The notes below the pieces were generated by a model. That model was not told the DNA's origin, ran no database searches, and saw only the letters and a list, made by a program, of their open reading frames with translations. Made by a program: the position numbers and the translations under genes. A stretch of DNA of 22,317 nt from Chloroflexota bacterium (GTDB taxonomy: Bacteria; Chloroflexota; Dehalococcoidia; JACQGW01): contig JACQGW010000080.1 of the NCBI GenBank assembly GCA_016199325.1, positions 1-22,317 of the forward strand. The letters run 5' to 3'. This document shows, piece by piece, positions 14,823 through 21,494 of this stretch (positions are counted from its first letter, which is position 1; each line of letters starts with the position of its first letter).

Positions 14823-15050
14823 GTGACAACTAGCTCGCAAGAATGGTTCACGGTCGAAGAGGCGGCGGCGTATCTGCGGGTGTCACGCCGGACGGTCTAC
14901 AAGCTGGTCGAAGAAGGCCGCCTGCCGGCCTACCGTATCGGCGCCGAGCGGCACCGACGTTTTCGCCGTGAGGACCTGGACCGGGTGCCGACGCTCATCA
15001 CGGCAGATGAACTGAGGCAGGACACCGAGGGAAAAGCCGACGCGGCGTAG
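14823..15050 (+). CDS. Excisionase-family HTH protein, second copy, next to the integrase
   Basis: 75 residues from GTG 14823 with AGGAGG at 14811-14816. FTVEEAAAYLRVSRRTVYKLVEEGRLPAYRIG and RRFRREDLDRV make a standard excisionase/MerR-like winged HTH. The integrase gene begins 45 bp downstream in the same direction, so this is the likely recombination directionality factor or int regulator. The longer open frame upstream crosses the promoter and is rejected. Confidence 0.88.
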   Translation: MTTSSQEWFTVEEAAAYLRVSRRTVYKLVEEGRLPAYRIGAERHRRFRREDLDRVPTLITADELRQDTEGKADAA

Positions 15051-15095
15051 ACTCACCTACGCCGGAGCAGGACTGAGAAGGGGAGGGGGCGCACC

Positions 15096-16226
15096 ATGCC
15101 AGAGCATCGCGGACGCGGACAGGGCACCGTCAACGAGCGTCAGACGAAACAGGGCACCGTCTACCAGGCGCAGATCTCCGTCAGCGGCGAGCGGCTGACG
15201 AAGACGGTTCCGACGAAGACGGCGGCGAACCGCTGGATTCGGGAGCAACTGACCAGGGCCGACCAGGGCTTGCTCTCGCCCGACGGCGCCAAGGTCACGG
15301 TCGGCGCCTATGTTGCCCAGTGGCTCTCGAACACGGCCCCGTCCCTGAAGCCGGGCACCCAGGAGAGCTACGCGCACATCGTCAAGGAGCATCTCTCGAA
15401 GCTGGCGAAGATCCGGCTCACGGACCTCCGGCCCGACCATGTGCAGGCGATCTACGCCGAGAAGCTCGCCGACGAGCTCGCACCGCGGACCGTCCGCAAC
15501 ATTCACAACGTCCTGCACCATGCCCTCGACGACGCCATGAAGGCCGGCCTGGTGGCCCGCAACGTTTGTGACGCGGTGACAGCGCCGAAGGCCCACCAGA
15601 GCGAGATGAAGGTCTGGACACCGGAGCAGGCGAGGGTTTTCCTGGCGAGCGTCCAGGGCCATCGGCTCGAAGCCCTCTACCGGCTCGCCCTCTCCTGCGG
15701 GATGCGGGCGGGCGAGATCCTGGCGCTCCGCTGGGCCGACGTCGACCTGAAGGCCCGCCGTCTGCACGTGCAGCGGAGCATCCGGCGGATCGCCAAGCAG
15801 GGCATCGCCGTGACCGAGCCGAAGACCGCGCACGGCCGGCGCCAGATCGTCGTGCCGATCAACGTTGCCGAAAGTCTGAAGGAATGGCGGAAACGGCAGC
15901 TGCAAGATCGCCTGCTGGCCGGCAGCCGGTGGAGGGAAGGCGACTACGTGTTTACCAGCCGGGTCGGCACACCGCTTGAGCGGCACAACGTCTATCGGGA
16001 GTTCATCGCCTTGGGAGAGAAGGCCGATCTGCCGCGCATCCGGCTTCACGACCTGCGGCACACGTGCGCGACGCTGCTGCTGCTGACCGGCCGGCCGGTC
16101 AAGGCGGTCTCCGAGATGCTCGGCCATGCGAGCGTGACCATCACGCTGGAAATCTACGCCCACGTCCTGCCGACCATGCAGGACGACATCGCCGACACGA
16201 TGGATCGGCTGCTGGCTGCAACTTGA
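15096..16226 (+). CDS. int: Tyrosine site-specific integrase
   Basis: 376 residues with a ribosome site GGGAGGGG upstream of ATG. Residues 1-60 form an arm-binding (AP2-like) domain (GTVYQAQISVSGERLTKTVPTKTAA split over two strands), 65-160 the SAM-like core-binding domain, and 170-376 the catalytic domain with R204 (GMRAGE), K243, H318 and R321 (LHDLRHT), H344 (LGHAS) and Y354 (EIYAH). All six catalytic positions are intact. The gene reads toward the tRNA-Arg att site 88 bp away, the normal place for the integrase of a tRNA-targeting element. Confidence 0.97.
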   Translation: MPEHRGRGQGTVNERQTKQGTVYQAQISVSGERLTKTVPTKTAANRWIREQLTRADQGLLSPDGAKVTVGAYVAQWLSNTAPSLKPGTQESYAHIVKEHLSKLAKIRLTDLRPDHVQAIYAEKLADELAPRTVRNIHNVLHHALDDAMKAGLVARNVCDAVTAPKAHQSEMKVWTPEQARVFLASVQGHRLEALYRLALSCGMRAGEILALRWADVDLKARRLHVQRSIRRIAKQGIAVTEPKTAHGRRQIVVPINVAESLKEWRKRQLQDRLLAGSRWREGDYVFTSRVGTPLERHNVYREFIALGEKADLPRIRLHDLRHTCATLLLLTGRPVKAVSEMLGHASVTITLEIYAHVLPTMQDDIADTMDRLLAAT

Positions 16227-16238
16227 CACCATCGTTAT

Positions 16239-16257
16239 GCAGCGGTATTGCAGCGCG
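16239..16257 (+). repeat. Subterminal 19-bp direct repeat, right copy
   Basis: GCAGCGGTATTGCAGCGCG matches the left copy at 5141-5159 at 18 of 19 positions. It lies 56 bp inside the right att core, just after the int stop. Probable arm-type site. Confidence 0.6.
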
Positions 16258-16268
16258 AGGCACAAAGA

Positions 16269-16300
16269 AGCCGCTCCCTCGTCGGAGCGGCTCTTGTTTT
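16269..16300. terminator. Bidirectional rho-independent terminator between int and tRNA-Arg
   Basis: AGCCGCTCC (16269-16277), 6-nt loop, GGAGCGGCT (16284-16292), then CTTGTTTT. On the minus strand the stem is followed by TCTTTG. It can end the int transcript and the incoming tRNA transcript. Confidence 0.8.
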
Positions 16301-16313
16301 GCCTTGATTTTGC

Positions 16314-16368
16314 TGGGCAAACGGGGCGCACCCGGAGGGACTCGAACCCCCAACACCCAGTTCCGAAG
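16314..16368. repeat. Right attachment site (55-bp direct repeat copy)
   Basis: Identical to 4972-5026. It contains the 3' part of the intact tRNA-Arg up to the anticodon loop plus 14 bp of flank. Being joined to the int side, this copy came with the element and rebuilds the host tRNA. Strand exchange probably occurred in or near the anticodon-loop part. Confidence 0.95.
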
Positions 16369-16399
16369 ACTGGTGCTCTATCCGTTGAGCTACGGGTGC
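16328..16399 (-). tRNA. tRNA-Arg, anticodon TCG
   Basis: 72 nt without encoded CCA. Acceptor GCACCCG/CGGGTGC, D stem GCTC/GAGC, anticodon stem CCAGT/ACTGG with loop CTTCGGA (anticodon at 16364-16366), T stem GGGGG/CCCTC with TTCGAGT. Its 3' part is element-derived. It is cotranscribed after tRNA-His. Confidence 0.95.
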
Positions 16400-16411
16400 A
16401 TCGAAGAATGG

Positions 16412-16486
16412 GGTGAGCGGAGGGATTCGAACCCTCGATCCCCAGGGCCACAACCTGGTGCCTTGAACCGCTCGGCTACGCCCACC
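16412..16486 (-). tRNA. tRNA-His, anticodon GTG
   Basis: Acceptor GTGGGCG/CGCTCAC with encoded G-1 (16486) facing C73 (16412), as tRNA-His requires. Anticodon stem CCAGG/CCTGG with loop TTGTGGC; T arm GAGGG-TTCGAAT-CCCTC. It lies 12 nt upstream of tRNA-Arg. Confidence 0.95.
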
Positions 16487-16520
16487 ATGAGGCCGACACA
16501 GAATCCCGCCGGCTTCTCTA

Positions 16521-16550
16521 AGTATACGCCAGGACCGCAGCCCGTGTCAA
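16521..16550 (-). promoter_or_regulatory. Promoter of the tRNA-His/tRNA-Arg operon
   Basis: Minus strand: TTGACA (16545-16550), 18 bp, TATACT (16521-16526), about 35 bp before tRNA-His. Before integration this promoter could also have driven the AspT-like transporter gene behind tRNA-Arg. Confidence 0.75.
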
Positions 16551-16653
16551 ACACCGCTGCCCGAGCGCCCGCCTGGTGTGAGAATGAGAACTCGTAGGAA
16601 CTCACTTGACGCGTGACGCATGACGCCCCCTCATCGGTCACAAGCGAATGCGC

Positions 16654-16659
16654 TATACT
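16654..16659 (+). promoter_or_regulatory. Minus-10-like box for the M28/QC gene
   Basis: TATACT, about 50 bp before the chosen GTG; no good -35 at standard spacing. Its position inside the longer open frame supports the downstream start. Confidence 0.35.
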
Positions 16660-16709
16660 CCACCAGGCGGTTGCGGCGCCCCAACACCGAACATCTGGAG
16701 AAGTACCGC

Positions 16710-17729
16710 GTGAAGCTCTCCCGTGGCGTCCTGGCTATCGCCGGCAGCCTGCTTGCCGTCGCACTCGGGCTGATGGCCGGCGACGGCGTTCGGCAGGAGA
16801 TCCGCTCGATCTTCGTCAGGGGAGCGACGGCGGTCCCGACGCCAACGGCCGGCCCCGGCGCGACCCCCTCGGCCGGTCCCAGCGCGACGCCGACCGCGCC
16901 GGCGGCCCGCTTCGACCAGGCGCGCGCCTTCGCTCACCTCGAGCGCCAGGTCGCCTTCGGCCCGCGCGTCCCCGGCTCGGCCGGCCACGCGGCGACGCGG
17001 ACGTACATCCTCGAACAGCTCCGCGCCAGCGCCGACGACGTCGTCGTCCAACCGTTCCCCGGCGTTGTGCCTACCGGGACCATCCCGATGACCAACCTGA
17101 TCGGCATCTTCGGCCCGGCCAGGACGCCGAAGGTCGTGCTGGCCGCGCACTGGGATACCCGCCCGACCGCCGATCAGGACCCCGACCCGGCGAATCGGAG
17201 CCGCCCCATCCCCGGCGCCAACGACGGCGCCTCCGGCGTGGCGGTCCTCCTGGAGGTCGCCCGCGTCCTCGCCCTCCGGCCGCCGGCCGTGGGCGTCGCC
17301 GTCGTCTTGTTCGACGGCGAGGACTACGGCCCCGGCGAGCCCAACATGTACCTCGGCTCGAAGTACTACGCCGAGCACCTGGTGCCCGAGCGGCCGGCCT
17401 ATGCGGTGGTCGTCGACATGGTCTGCCAGCGGAACCTCTCCCTGCCGGTCGAGGGGTTCTCGTTCACCAACGCCCGGGCCATCGTCGACAAGGTCTGGTC
17501 GACCGCCGAGCGGCTTGGCTATGCCGAGTTCCGGCGAGACCCGATGCTCGCCATCCTGGACGATCACGTCCCGCTCCAGCGCGCCGGCATCCCGGCCATC
17601 GACGTGATCGACTTCACCTACCCCTGGTGGCACACGCTCCTGGATACGCCGGACAAGTGCGACCCGAGAAGTTTGGAGCGGGTCGGGACCGTCCTCCTCG
17701 AGACGCTCTGGGCGGAAACAGGTAGGTGA
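16710..17729 (+). CDS. Membrane-anchored M28-family peptidase / glutaminyl-peptide cyclotransferase-like enzyme
   Basis: 339 residues from GTG 16710 (GGAG about 9 nt before). Residues 1-25 form a signal-anchor (VLAIAGSLLAVALGLMAG); 40-66 a Pro/Thr/Ala-rich linker. The catalytic domain shows AHWDT (H147), GANDGASG (D172), FDGED (E204, D205), VVDMV (D236) and a DDHVPLQRAGIPAIDVIDF...WWHTLLDTPDKC block (H308). The last block and HWDTRP resemble glutaminyl cyclases more than aminopeptidases. Extracytoplasmic; would cyclise N-terminal Gln or cleave peptides. GED in place of the common GEE is a point to check. Confidence 0.85.
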   Translation: MKLSRGVLAIAGSLLAVALGLMAGDGVRQEIRSIFVRGATAVPTPTAGPGATPSAGPSATPTAPAARFDQARAFAHLERQVAFGPRVPGSAGHAATRTYILEQLRASADDVVVQPFPGVVPTGTIPMTNLIGIFGPARTPKVVLAAHWDTRPTADQDPDPANRSRPIPGANDGASGVAVLLEVARVLALRPPAVGVAVVLFDGEDYGPGEPNMYLGSKYYAEHLVPERPAYAVVVDMVCQRNLSLPVEGFSFTNARAIVDKVWSTAERLGYAEFRRDPMLAILDDHVPLQRAGIPAIDVIDFTYPWWHTLLDTPDKCDPRSLERVGTVLLETLWAETGR

Positions 17730-18376
17730 GCGCCAGGCAACGAGCCGCCGCCCGACGACCGGGTGAGCGCCCCGGGAGGTCCTTCCCCCAATCGCTTCAA
17801 CGGGCGCTGCACGCCCGGGCGATCACCGACATGGAAATCGCCCGGGCGTTCGCGATCCTCTCGGAGTCCGACCCCGTTGGCGTGCTCCGACCGCCGACCC
17901 GGGAAGAAGTCGCTCATGTGGCAGTCTATCTTCATGTGCGTCGCGGGCGCATCTGGATTCCGAACCCGGTGTGGCGACTGATTGTGCTCGACCATCCTGC
18001 TGCTCGCGCTCTCTACTACCATGAGATCGAAGAGCTCGAAGGGTTCCGACACCTTGGGGTTCGGAATCCACAGCGGGTCCGGCTCGGCAGCGATCGGTAT
18101 TGGGAAGCACACGCGCGGGCAAGCTGGGAGAAATCACGCTATTGGGCTGCCTGGGCAGCGCACGATGGGGCACAGATTTCGGCGGAAGCTTTCTTGCTGG
18201 CGCACCCGCTCCGGGCCGAGCTTGCCGACGAGCTGGAGCGTATTCTCGGGGCATTGAAGACCAGATGGAAGATGGACATTCGCCGGGCGTCTGTGCTAGA
18301 GTTGGAGCAAGCTCGACGATACTATCGAGACAAGGAACTGGTGCGTCCGGATACTGAACGATGGCTGCTACGTTGA
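17726..18376 (+). CDS. Protein of unknown function with an HExxE...EAH motif
   Basis: 216 residues from a GTG overlapping the previous stop (GTGA); an ATG at 17831 is an alternative start. The middle holds YYHEIEELEGFRHLG and YWEAHARASWEKSRYWAAW. This HE-x2-E / AH pattern recalls putative metal-dependent domains I have seen at the ends of polymorphic-toxin proteins, but I cannot name a family. The C-terminus is helical and basic (ILGALKTRWKMDIRRAS). The stretch from about 17900 reads visibly less GC-rich than the neighbours, which hints at transfer. It overlaps the next gene by 16 nt, suggesting a two-gene unit. Confidence 0.6.
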   Translation: MSARQRAAARRPGERPGRSFPQSLQRALHARAITDMEIARAFAILSESDPVGVLRPPTREEVAHVAVYLHVRRGRIWIPNPVWRLIVLDHPAARALYYHEIEELEGFRHLGVRNPQRVRLGSDRYWEAHARASWEKSRYWAAWAAHDGAQISAEAFLLAHPLRAELADELERILGALKTRWKMDIRRASVLELEQARRYYRDKELVRPDTERWLLR

Positions 18377-18693
18377 GATTCAGACCGGTCGTCTTTGGCT
18401 TGCTGGACCGGCCCGCTGTTGTCTTCTACCTGGTTGAAGCCGATGACGGTCGCGTGTTCTTCCGCGATCTGGAGTTCTCTTGGCAGATTGATGCCACGTT
18501 GGACGCAGCGACTGTTGACGACCTGCCGCAATTCTATCGGGATCGGGTCGATCCCGCCGTCATCAGCATCCTGCCGGTAGAGCAAGTCGTCGGTAGGAGT
18601 AGGGACGAGGCACACAGGCGGATGTGTATTGCCCTTCGGAGGCACTACCATCCTGGTGCCACGCGCCGACGACGCACCCGAAACGTCGCGTAG
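18361..18693 (+). CDS. Small protein of unknown function paired with the preceding gene
   Basis: 110 residues from ATG 18361. The N-terminal part reads like a beta-rich domain (LRFRPVVFGLLDRPAVVFY, DDGRVFFRDLEFSWQID), the C-terminus is basic (ALRRHYHPGATRRRRTRNVA). No family recognised. The overlap with the HExxE gene implies coupled translation; a partner or immunity role is conceivable but unproven. Confidence 0.55.
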   Translation: MAATLRFRPVVFGLLDRPAVVFYLVEADDGRVFFRDLEFSWQIDATLDAATVDDLPQFYRDRVDPAVISILPVEQVVGRSRDEAHRRMCIALRRHYHPGATRRRRTRNVA

Positions 18694-18771
18694 CCCTCGG
18701 GCAACGAAGCCCGGACCTCCCGCCGCCGTTATCGATCTCTGACGATTCAAGAAGGGTCGGCGCGCCCGCCG

Positions 18772-18801
18772 TTGACACGCACCCACTGCTCCCCCTACCA
18801 T
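18772..18801 (+). promoter_or_regulatory. Promoter of the VOC-selenoprotein operon
   Basis: TTGACA (18772-18777), 18 bp, TACCAT (18796-18801), 44 bp before the VOC start. Confidence 0.5.
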
Positions 18802-18845
18802 TCCCCAGACGGAGTGCCGTGCCACCCGTGGAAAAGGAGGAAACC

Positions 18846-19238
18846 GTGCTCACCCGGATCGACCACATCGACGTGACCGTGCGCGACCTCGAAGCGCACG
18901 TCCAGTTCTACCAAACGCTCGGGTTCGTCGTGGCCGCGCGCACCGAGCATCGAGGCGAGTCCGTCGAGCTCAAGCTGCCGGGGGAGAACCAGGTCGTTCT
19001 GGAGCTCCGGGAAGCCCTCCCGCAGGAGACGCCAGGCGTCCGCCACATCGCCTTCGCGACCGACGATCTCCAGAAGACCGGGGAGGAGCTGGCTGCACGC
19101 GGGATCGCCTTCGAGAAGGTCATGCACCTTCAGCCGACGACGGGTCGATACCTCTCCAACGCCATCGATCCCTCGGGCGGCCACCTCCAGCTCGTCTCGC
19201 CCGTGCGGGATCCCCACACCATCGTAACGAAGGCGTAA
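18846..19238 (+). CDS. VOC-superfamily (glyoxalase/dioxygenase-like) protein
   Basis: 130 residues from GTG 18846 with AAGGAGG just upstream. RIDHIDVTVRDLEAHVQFYQTLGFVV is the first beta-alpha-beta-beta-beta unit; VRHIAFATDDLQKTGEELAARGIAF and PSGGHLQLVSP the second. A metal site from H7 and the second-half residues is possible, but the usual Glu in the last strand reads Gln here (HLQLV), so activity is uncertain. It lies 24 bp before the redoxin gene and is probably in the same operon. Confidence 0.85.
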   Translation: MLTRIDHIDVTVRDLEAHVQFYQTLGFVVAARTEHRGESVELKLPGENQVVLELREALPQETPGVRHIAFATDDLQKTGEELAARGIAFEKVMHLQPTTGRYLSNAIDPSGGHLQLVSPVRDPHTIVTKA

Positions 19239-19262
19239 CGCAACAATCGGGGAGGAAAGACC

Positions 19263-20273
19263 ATGGTGACTCAGCACGCCCAGCCGCCGGGAACGTCGCC
19301 GATGTCGGAACGGCGGGCGATCCTGGCCGTTGGCGCGCGATTTCCCGCCTTTGTCCTGCCGAACCAGCACGGCGATCCGGTCGACGTGCTGGCGGCGCGG
19401 GGGGACCGGCGCGCGCTCGTCGTCGTCCTCCGCAGCGCAAGCTGGTGAAACTACTGCCGAACGCAGCTCGTCGAGCTGCAGCGCAGCCTGCCGGACTTCG
19501 AGCGGGCCGGTGTCGCCGTCTTCGTCCTGAGCTACGATCCCGTCGAGATCCTCGCCGCCTTCGCCGCCAGGTATGGCATCACGCTGCCGATGCTCTCCGA
19601 CGTGACGGGTGACGCCATCGCGTCGCTGGGCCTGCTGGACGACAGCGGGCCGGCGCCCAGCGCGAAGCTGACCGAGCGGACCAGCGGCTACCGTCGCGGC
19701 CTGGTCCACCCGGCCAGCTTTATTGTGGATCGGGAGGGCAGGGTCGTCGAGATCCAGCAAGACCAGAGCTACCGACCGCGGCCGGCCGCCGTGACCATCC
19801 TCGAGACGAGCTTCGACGGCGAGAGCTCGCTTGCGGGCGTGCGGGCGGAGGCGGAGACGGAGGACCTTCGAATCGCCGTTTCGTGCAGCTCGCCGACCTA
19901 CCGGCGGTTCCAGAAGCTCCGGCTGAGGGTGGCGATCGCGATCGCCCCGGGGCTTCACGTATACGCCACGCCGGTGCCGGCGGGCTATGCGGCGCTCTCT
20001 GTCGAGATCGAGCCGCTCGCCGAGCTGGAGACCGGGTCGGCCGAGCTCCCGGAGCCGCGGCCCTACGAGCTCGAAGGGCTTGGCGAGCGATTCTTCGTCT
20101 ACAAGGGGGCGATTGTCGGCGCCTTGCCGTTCACCTTCGGCGCCAACGTCGGCGACGTGTCCCTGGCGGTCCGAGTTAGCTACCAGGCGTGCAGTGATAC
20201 CGTGTGCTTCCCGCCGAGCACGGTCGAGCTGCGGGTACCCTTGATCGGCCTGGACCATATCGAAGCGGACTGA
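19263..20273 (+). CDS. Candidate selenoprotein: AhpC/TSA-like redoxin (UxxC) fused to a DsbD N-terminal-like domain
   Basis: ATG 19263 with GGGAGG at 19251-19256. One in-frame TGA at 19446-19448 is codon 62; the same frame then runs to 20273, 336 residues in all. Around it the protein reads VVLRSASW-U-NYCRTQLVELQ, where relatives have W-C-x-x-C, so the TGA replaces the peroxidatic cysteine and C65 resolves. The rest of the redoxin fold follows (VFVLSYDPVEILAAFAARYGITLPMLSD, HPASFIVDREGRVV). Residues about 180-336 resemble DsbD-alpha (GLHVYATPVPAGY, VYKGAIVGALPFTF, YQACSDTVCFPP with C310 and C315). Likely a thiol-dependent peroxidase or reductase. A simple nonsense mutation is the alternative; standard annotation would break it in two. 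Confidence 0.82.
19449..19479 (+). promoter_or_regulatory. Candidate bacterial SECIS hairpin after the in-frame TGA
   Basis: GCAGCTC (19463-19469), loop GTC (19470-19472), GAGCTGC (19473-19479): a 7-bp perfect stem whose loop begins G-U, 21 nt after the TGA. Bacterial SECIS elements sit just downstream of UGA with a G in the first loop positions at about this distance. SelB recognition is inferred. Confidence 0.6.
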
Positions 20274-20443
20274 AGACGCAGGGGACTGCCAGGTACTCAT
20301 GCCCAGCGGGGCACCACCGGCTAAGAAACGCAGTCTCACAGCAGACGCCAGGAGCGCAAATGATCGCGTCGGCCGTCCAGACCGTGTGACTCGACCCCTG
20401 CCGGCGCGCCGGCGCTGCCAACCTGTCGGAGGGTTGACCATAA

Positions 20444-20452
20444 TGGTATACT
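20444..20452 (+). promoter_or_regulatory. Extended minus-10 promoter for ftsY
   Basis: TGG-TATACT (TG at 20444-20445, box 20447-20452); no clear -35 at 17 bp. A TTGACC close by (20434) is too near to pair with it. Confidence 0.45.
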
Positions 20453-20473
20453 AGAGAGGATTTCGGGACACGC

Positions 20474-20494
20474 CGCTCTCGCCAGGCGAGAGCG
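20474..20494 (+). repeat. Perfect hairpin in the ftsY leader
   Basis: CGCTCTCGCC-A-GGCGAGAGCG, folding as a stem with a small loop, followed by TTTCTGTGT and then the ribosome site AAAGGAG (20504-20510). It could act as an attenuator or mRNA stabiliser. Confidence 0.5.
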
Positions 20495-20522
20495 TTTCTG
20501 TGTAAAGGAGACCGAGCCCCCA

Positions 20523-21461
20523 GTGTGGGAACGACTACTCAAGATTGACAAGACCGTCCGGAAGACCAGGGATGCCTGGTTTGGCAAGGTGTCGGACGTG
20601 TTTCAGCGGCGGGTGCTGGACGACAGCCTGTACGACGAGCTGGAGGATCTGCTGATTCAGGCCGACGTGGGCGCGGCGACTACCGACCACCTCATCGAGG
20701 CGCTGCGCGAGCGCGTCCGCAAGAGCCACATTACCGAGGCAGCGCCGGCCGAGAGCGTCCTGCGGGAGGAGATGGCGAAGGTCCTCCAGGTGGGCGGGCG
20801 GGAGATCTACATCCGCCCCCGCGGCGAGCTGACGAGCATCCTCATCGTCGGCGTCAACGGCTCCGGCAAGACGACGACCATCGCCAAGCTGGCCGACCGC
20901 TACAAGCGGCGCAACTACAAGGTCGCGCTGGCCGCCGGCGACACCTTCCGGGCCGCCGCCATCGACCAGTTGAAAGTGTGGGGCGACCGGGCCGGCGTAG
21001 AGGTCATCGCCCATCAGCCCGGCTCCGACAGCGCCTCCGTCATCTTCGACGCCATGCAGGCGGGCCAGCGCCGCGGCGTCGACATCCTGATCGCCGATAC
21101 GGCCGGCCGCCTCCAGACGAAGTTCAACCTGATGGAGGAGCTTCGGAAGGTCCATCGGGTGATGGCGAAGGCCGATCCCAAGGCGCCCACCGAGGCGCTC
21201 CTGGTCCTCGACGCGACGACCGGGCAGAACGCGTTGAGCCAGGCAAAGCACTTTACCGACGCGGTGCCGCTGACCGGCCTGATCATCGCCAAGCTGGACG
21301 GCACGGCCAAGGGCGGCGCCGTCTTCGCCATCGCCCGGGAGCTCCGGCTGCCGATCAAGTTCCTCGGCACCGGCGAGGCGATCGACGATCTGGAGCAGTT
21401 CGACGCCGACGCGTTCGTCAACGCGCTGTTCGGCGAGCGGGAGCTCGACGGAGCCCGCTAG
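20523..21461 (+). CDS. ftsY: FtsY, signal recognition particle receptor GTPase
   Basis: 312 residues from GTG 20523; the ribosome site AAAGGAG lies 12 nt upstream, a long spacing. Short N domain (residues 1-100, [23 protein letters not shown]) followed by the G domain: [10 protein letters not shown] (G1), [11 protein letters not shown] (insertion/G2), DTAGRLQT (G3), [10 protein letters not shown] (G4) and FLGTGE (G5), ending [17 protein letters not shown]. It pairs with Ffh-ribosome complexes at the membrane. It lacks the acidic A domain of E. coli FtsY, as in many bacteria. Confidence 0.97.
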   Translation: MWERLLKIDKTVRKTRDAWFGKVSDVFQRRVLDDSLYDELEDLLIQADVGAATTDHLIEALRERVRKSHITEAAPAESVLREEMAKVLQVGGREIYIRPRGELTSILIVGVNGSGKTTTIAKLADRYKRRNYKVALAAGDTFRAAAIDQLKVWGDRAGVEVIAHQPGSDSASVIFDAMQAGQRRGVDILIADTAGRLQTKFNLMEELRKVHRVMAKADPKAPTEALLVLDATTGQNALSQAKHFTDAVPLTGLIIAKLDGTAKGGAVFAIARELRLPIKFLGTGEAIDDLEQFDADAFVNALFGERELDGAR

Positions 21462-21494
21462 CAGCACGCAGGCGCCCCAGTTCGTGCGGGAGGG

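Larger units (their letters stand above)
5027..16368. mobile_element. tRNA-Arg-integrated element with own DNA polymerase and terminase genes (satellite-like)
   Basis: Bounded by 55-bp att repeats. It carries a tyrosine integrase next to the restored tRNA, two Xis-like HTH proteins, a primase-like zinc protein, an ATPase-exonuclease-polymerase fusion, a TerS-like protein, terminase ATPase and nuclease proteins, and small zinc-finger proteins. No capsid, portal, protease or tail gene is visible in 11.3 kb, nor conjugation genes. A phage satellite that packages itself in a helper's capsid is the best fit; a degraded prophage or a replicative integrative plasmid are alternatives. The boundaries are firm; the lifestyle is inference. 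Confidence 0.9.

Noticed and set aside
15057..16451. 464-codon minus-strand open frame opposite the integrase
   Set aside because: It runs through the tRNA gene and lies opposite a complete integrase.
19446..19448. Reading the redoxin gene as a pseudogene with a nonsense mutation
   Set aside because: The TGA replaces precisely the peroxidatic Cys codon, the frame is intact after it and a SECIS-like hairpin follows; kept only as the alternative.
19446..19448. TGA decoded as tryptophan (alternative genetic code)
   Set aside because: Other genes here end at TGA in well-formed overlaps (for example at 6422, 7064, 10807), so TGA is a normal stop.
18795..20441. 548-codon minus-strand open frame across the VOC and redoxin genes
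   Set aside because: Shadow frame typical of high GC; the plus-strand proteins have clear families.
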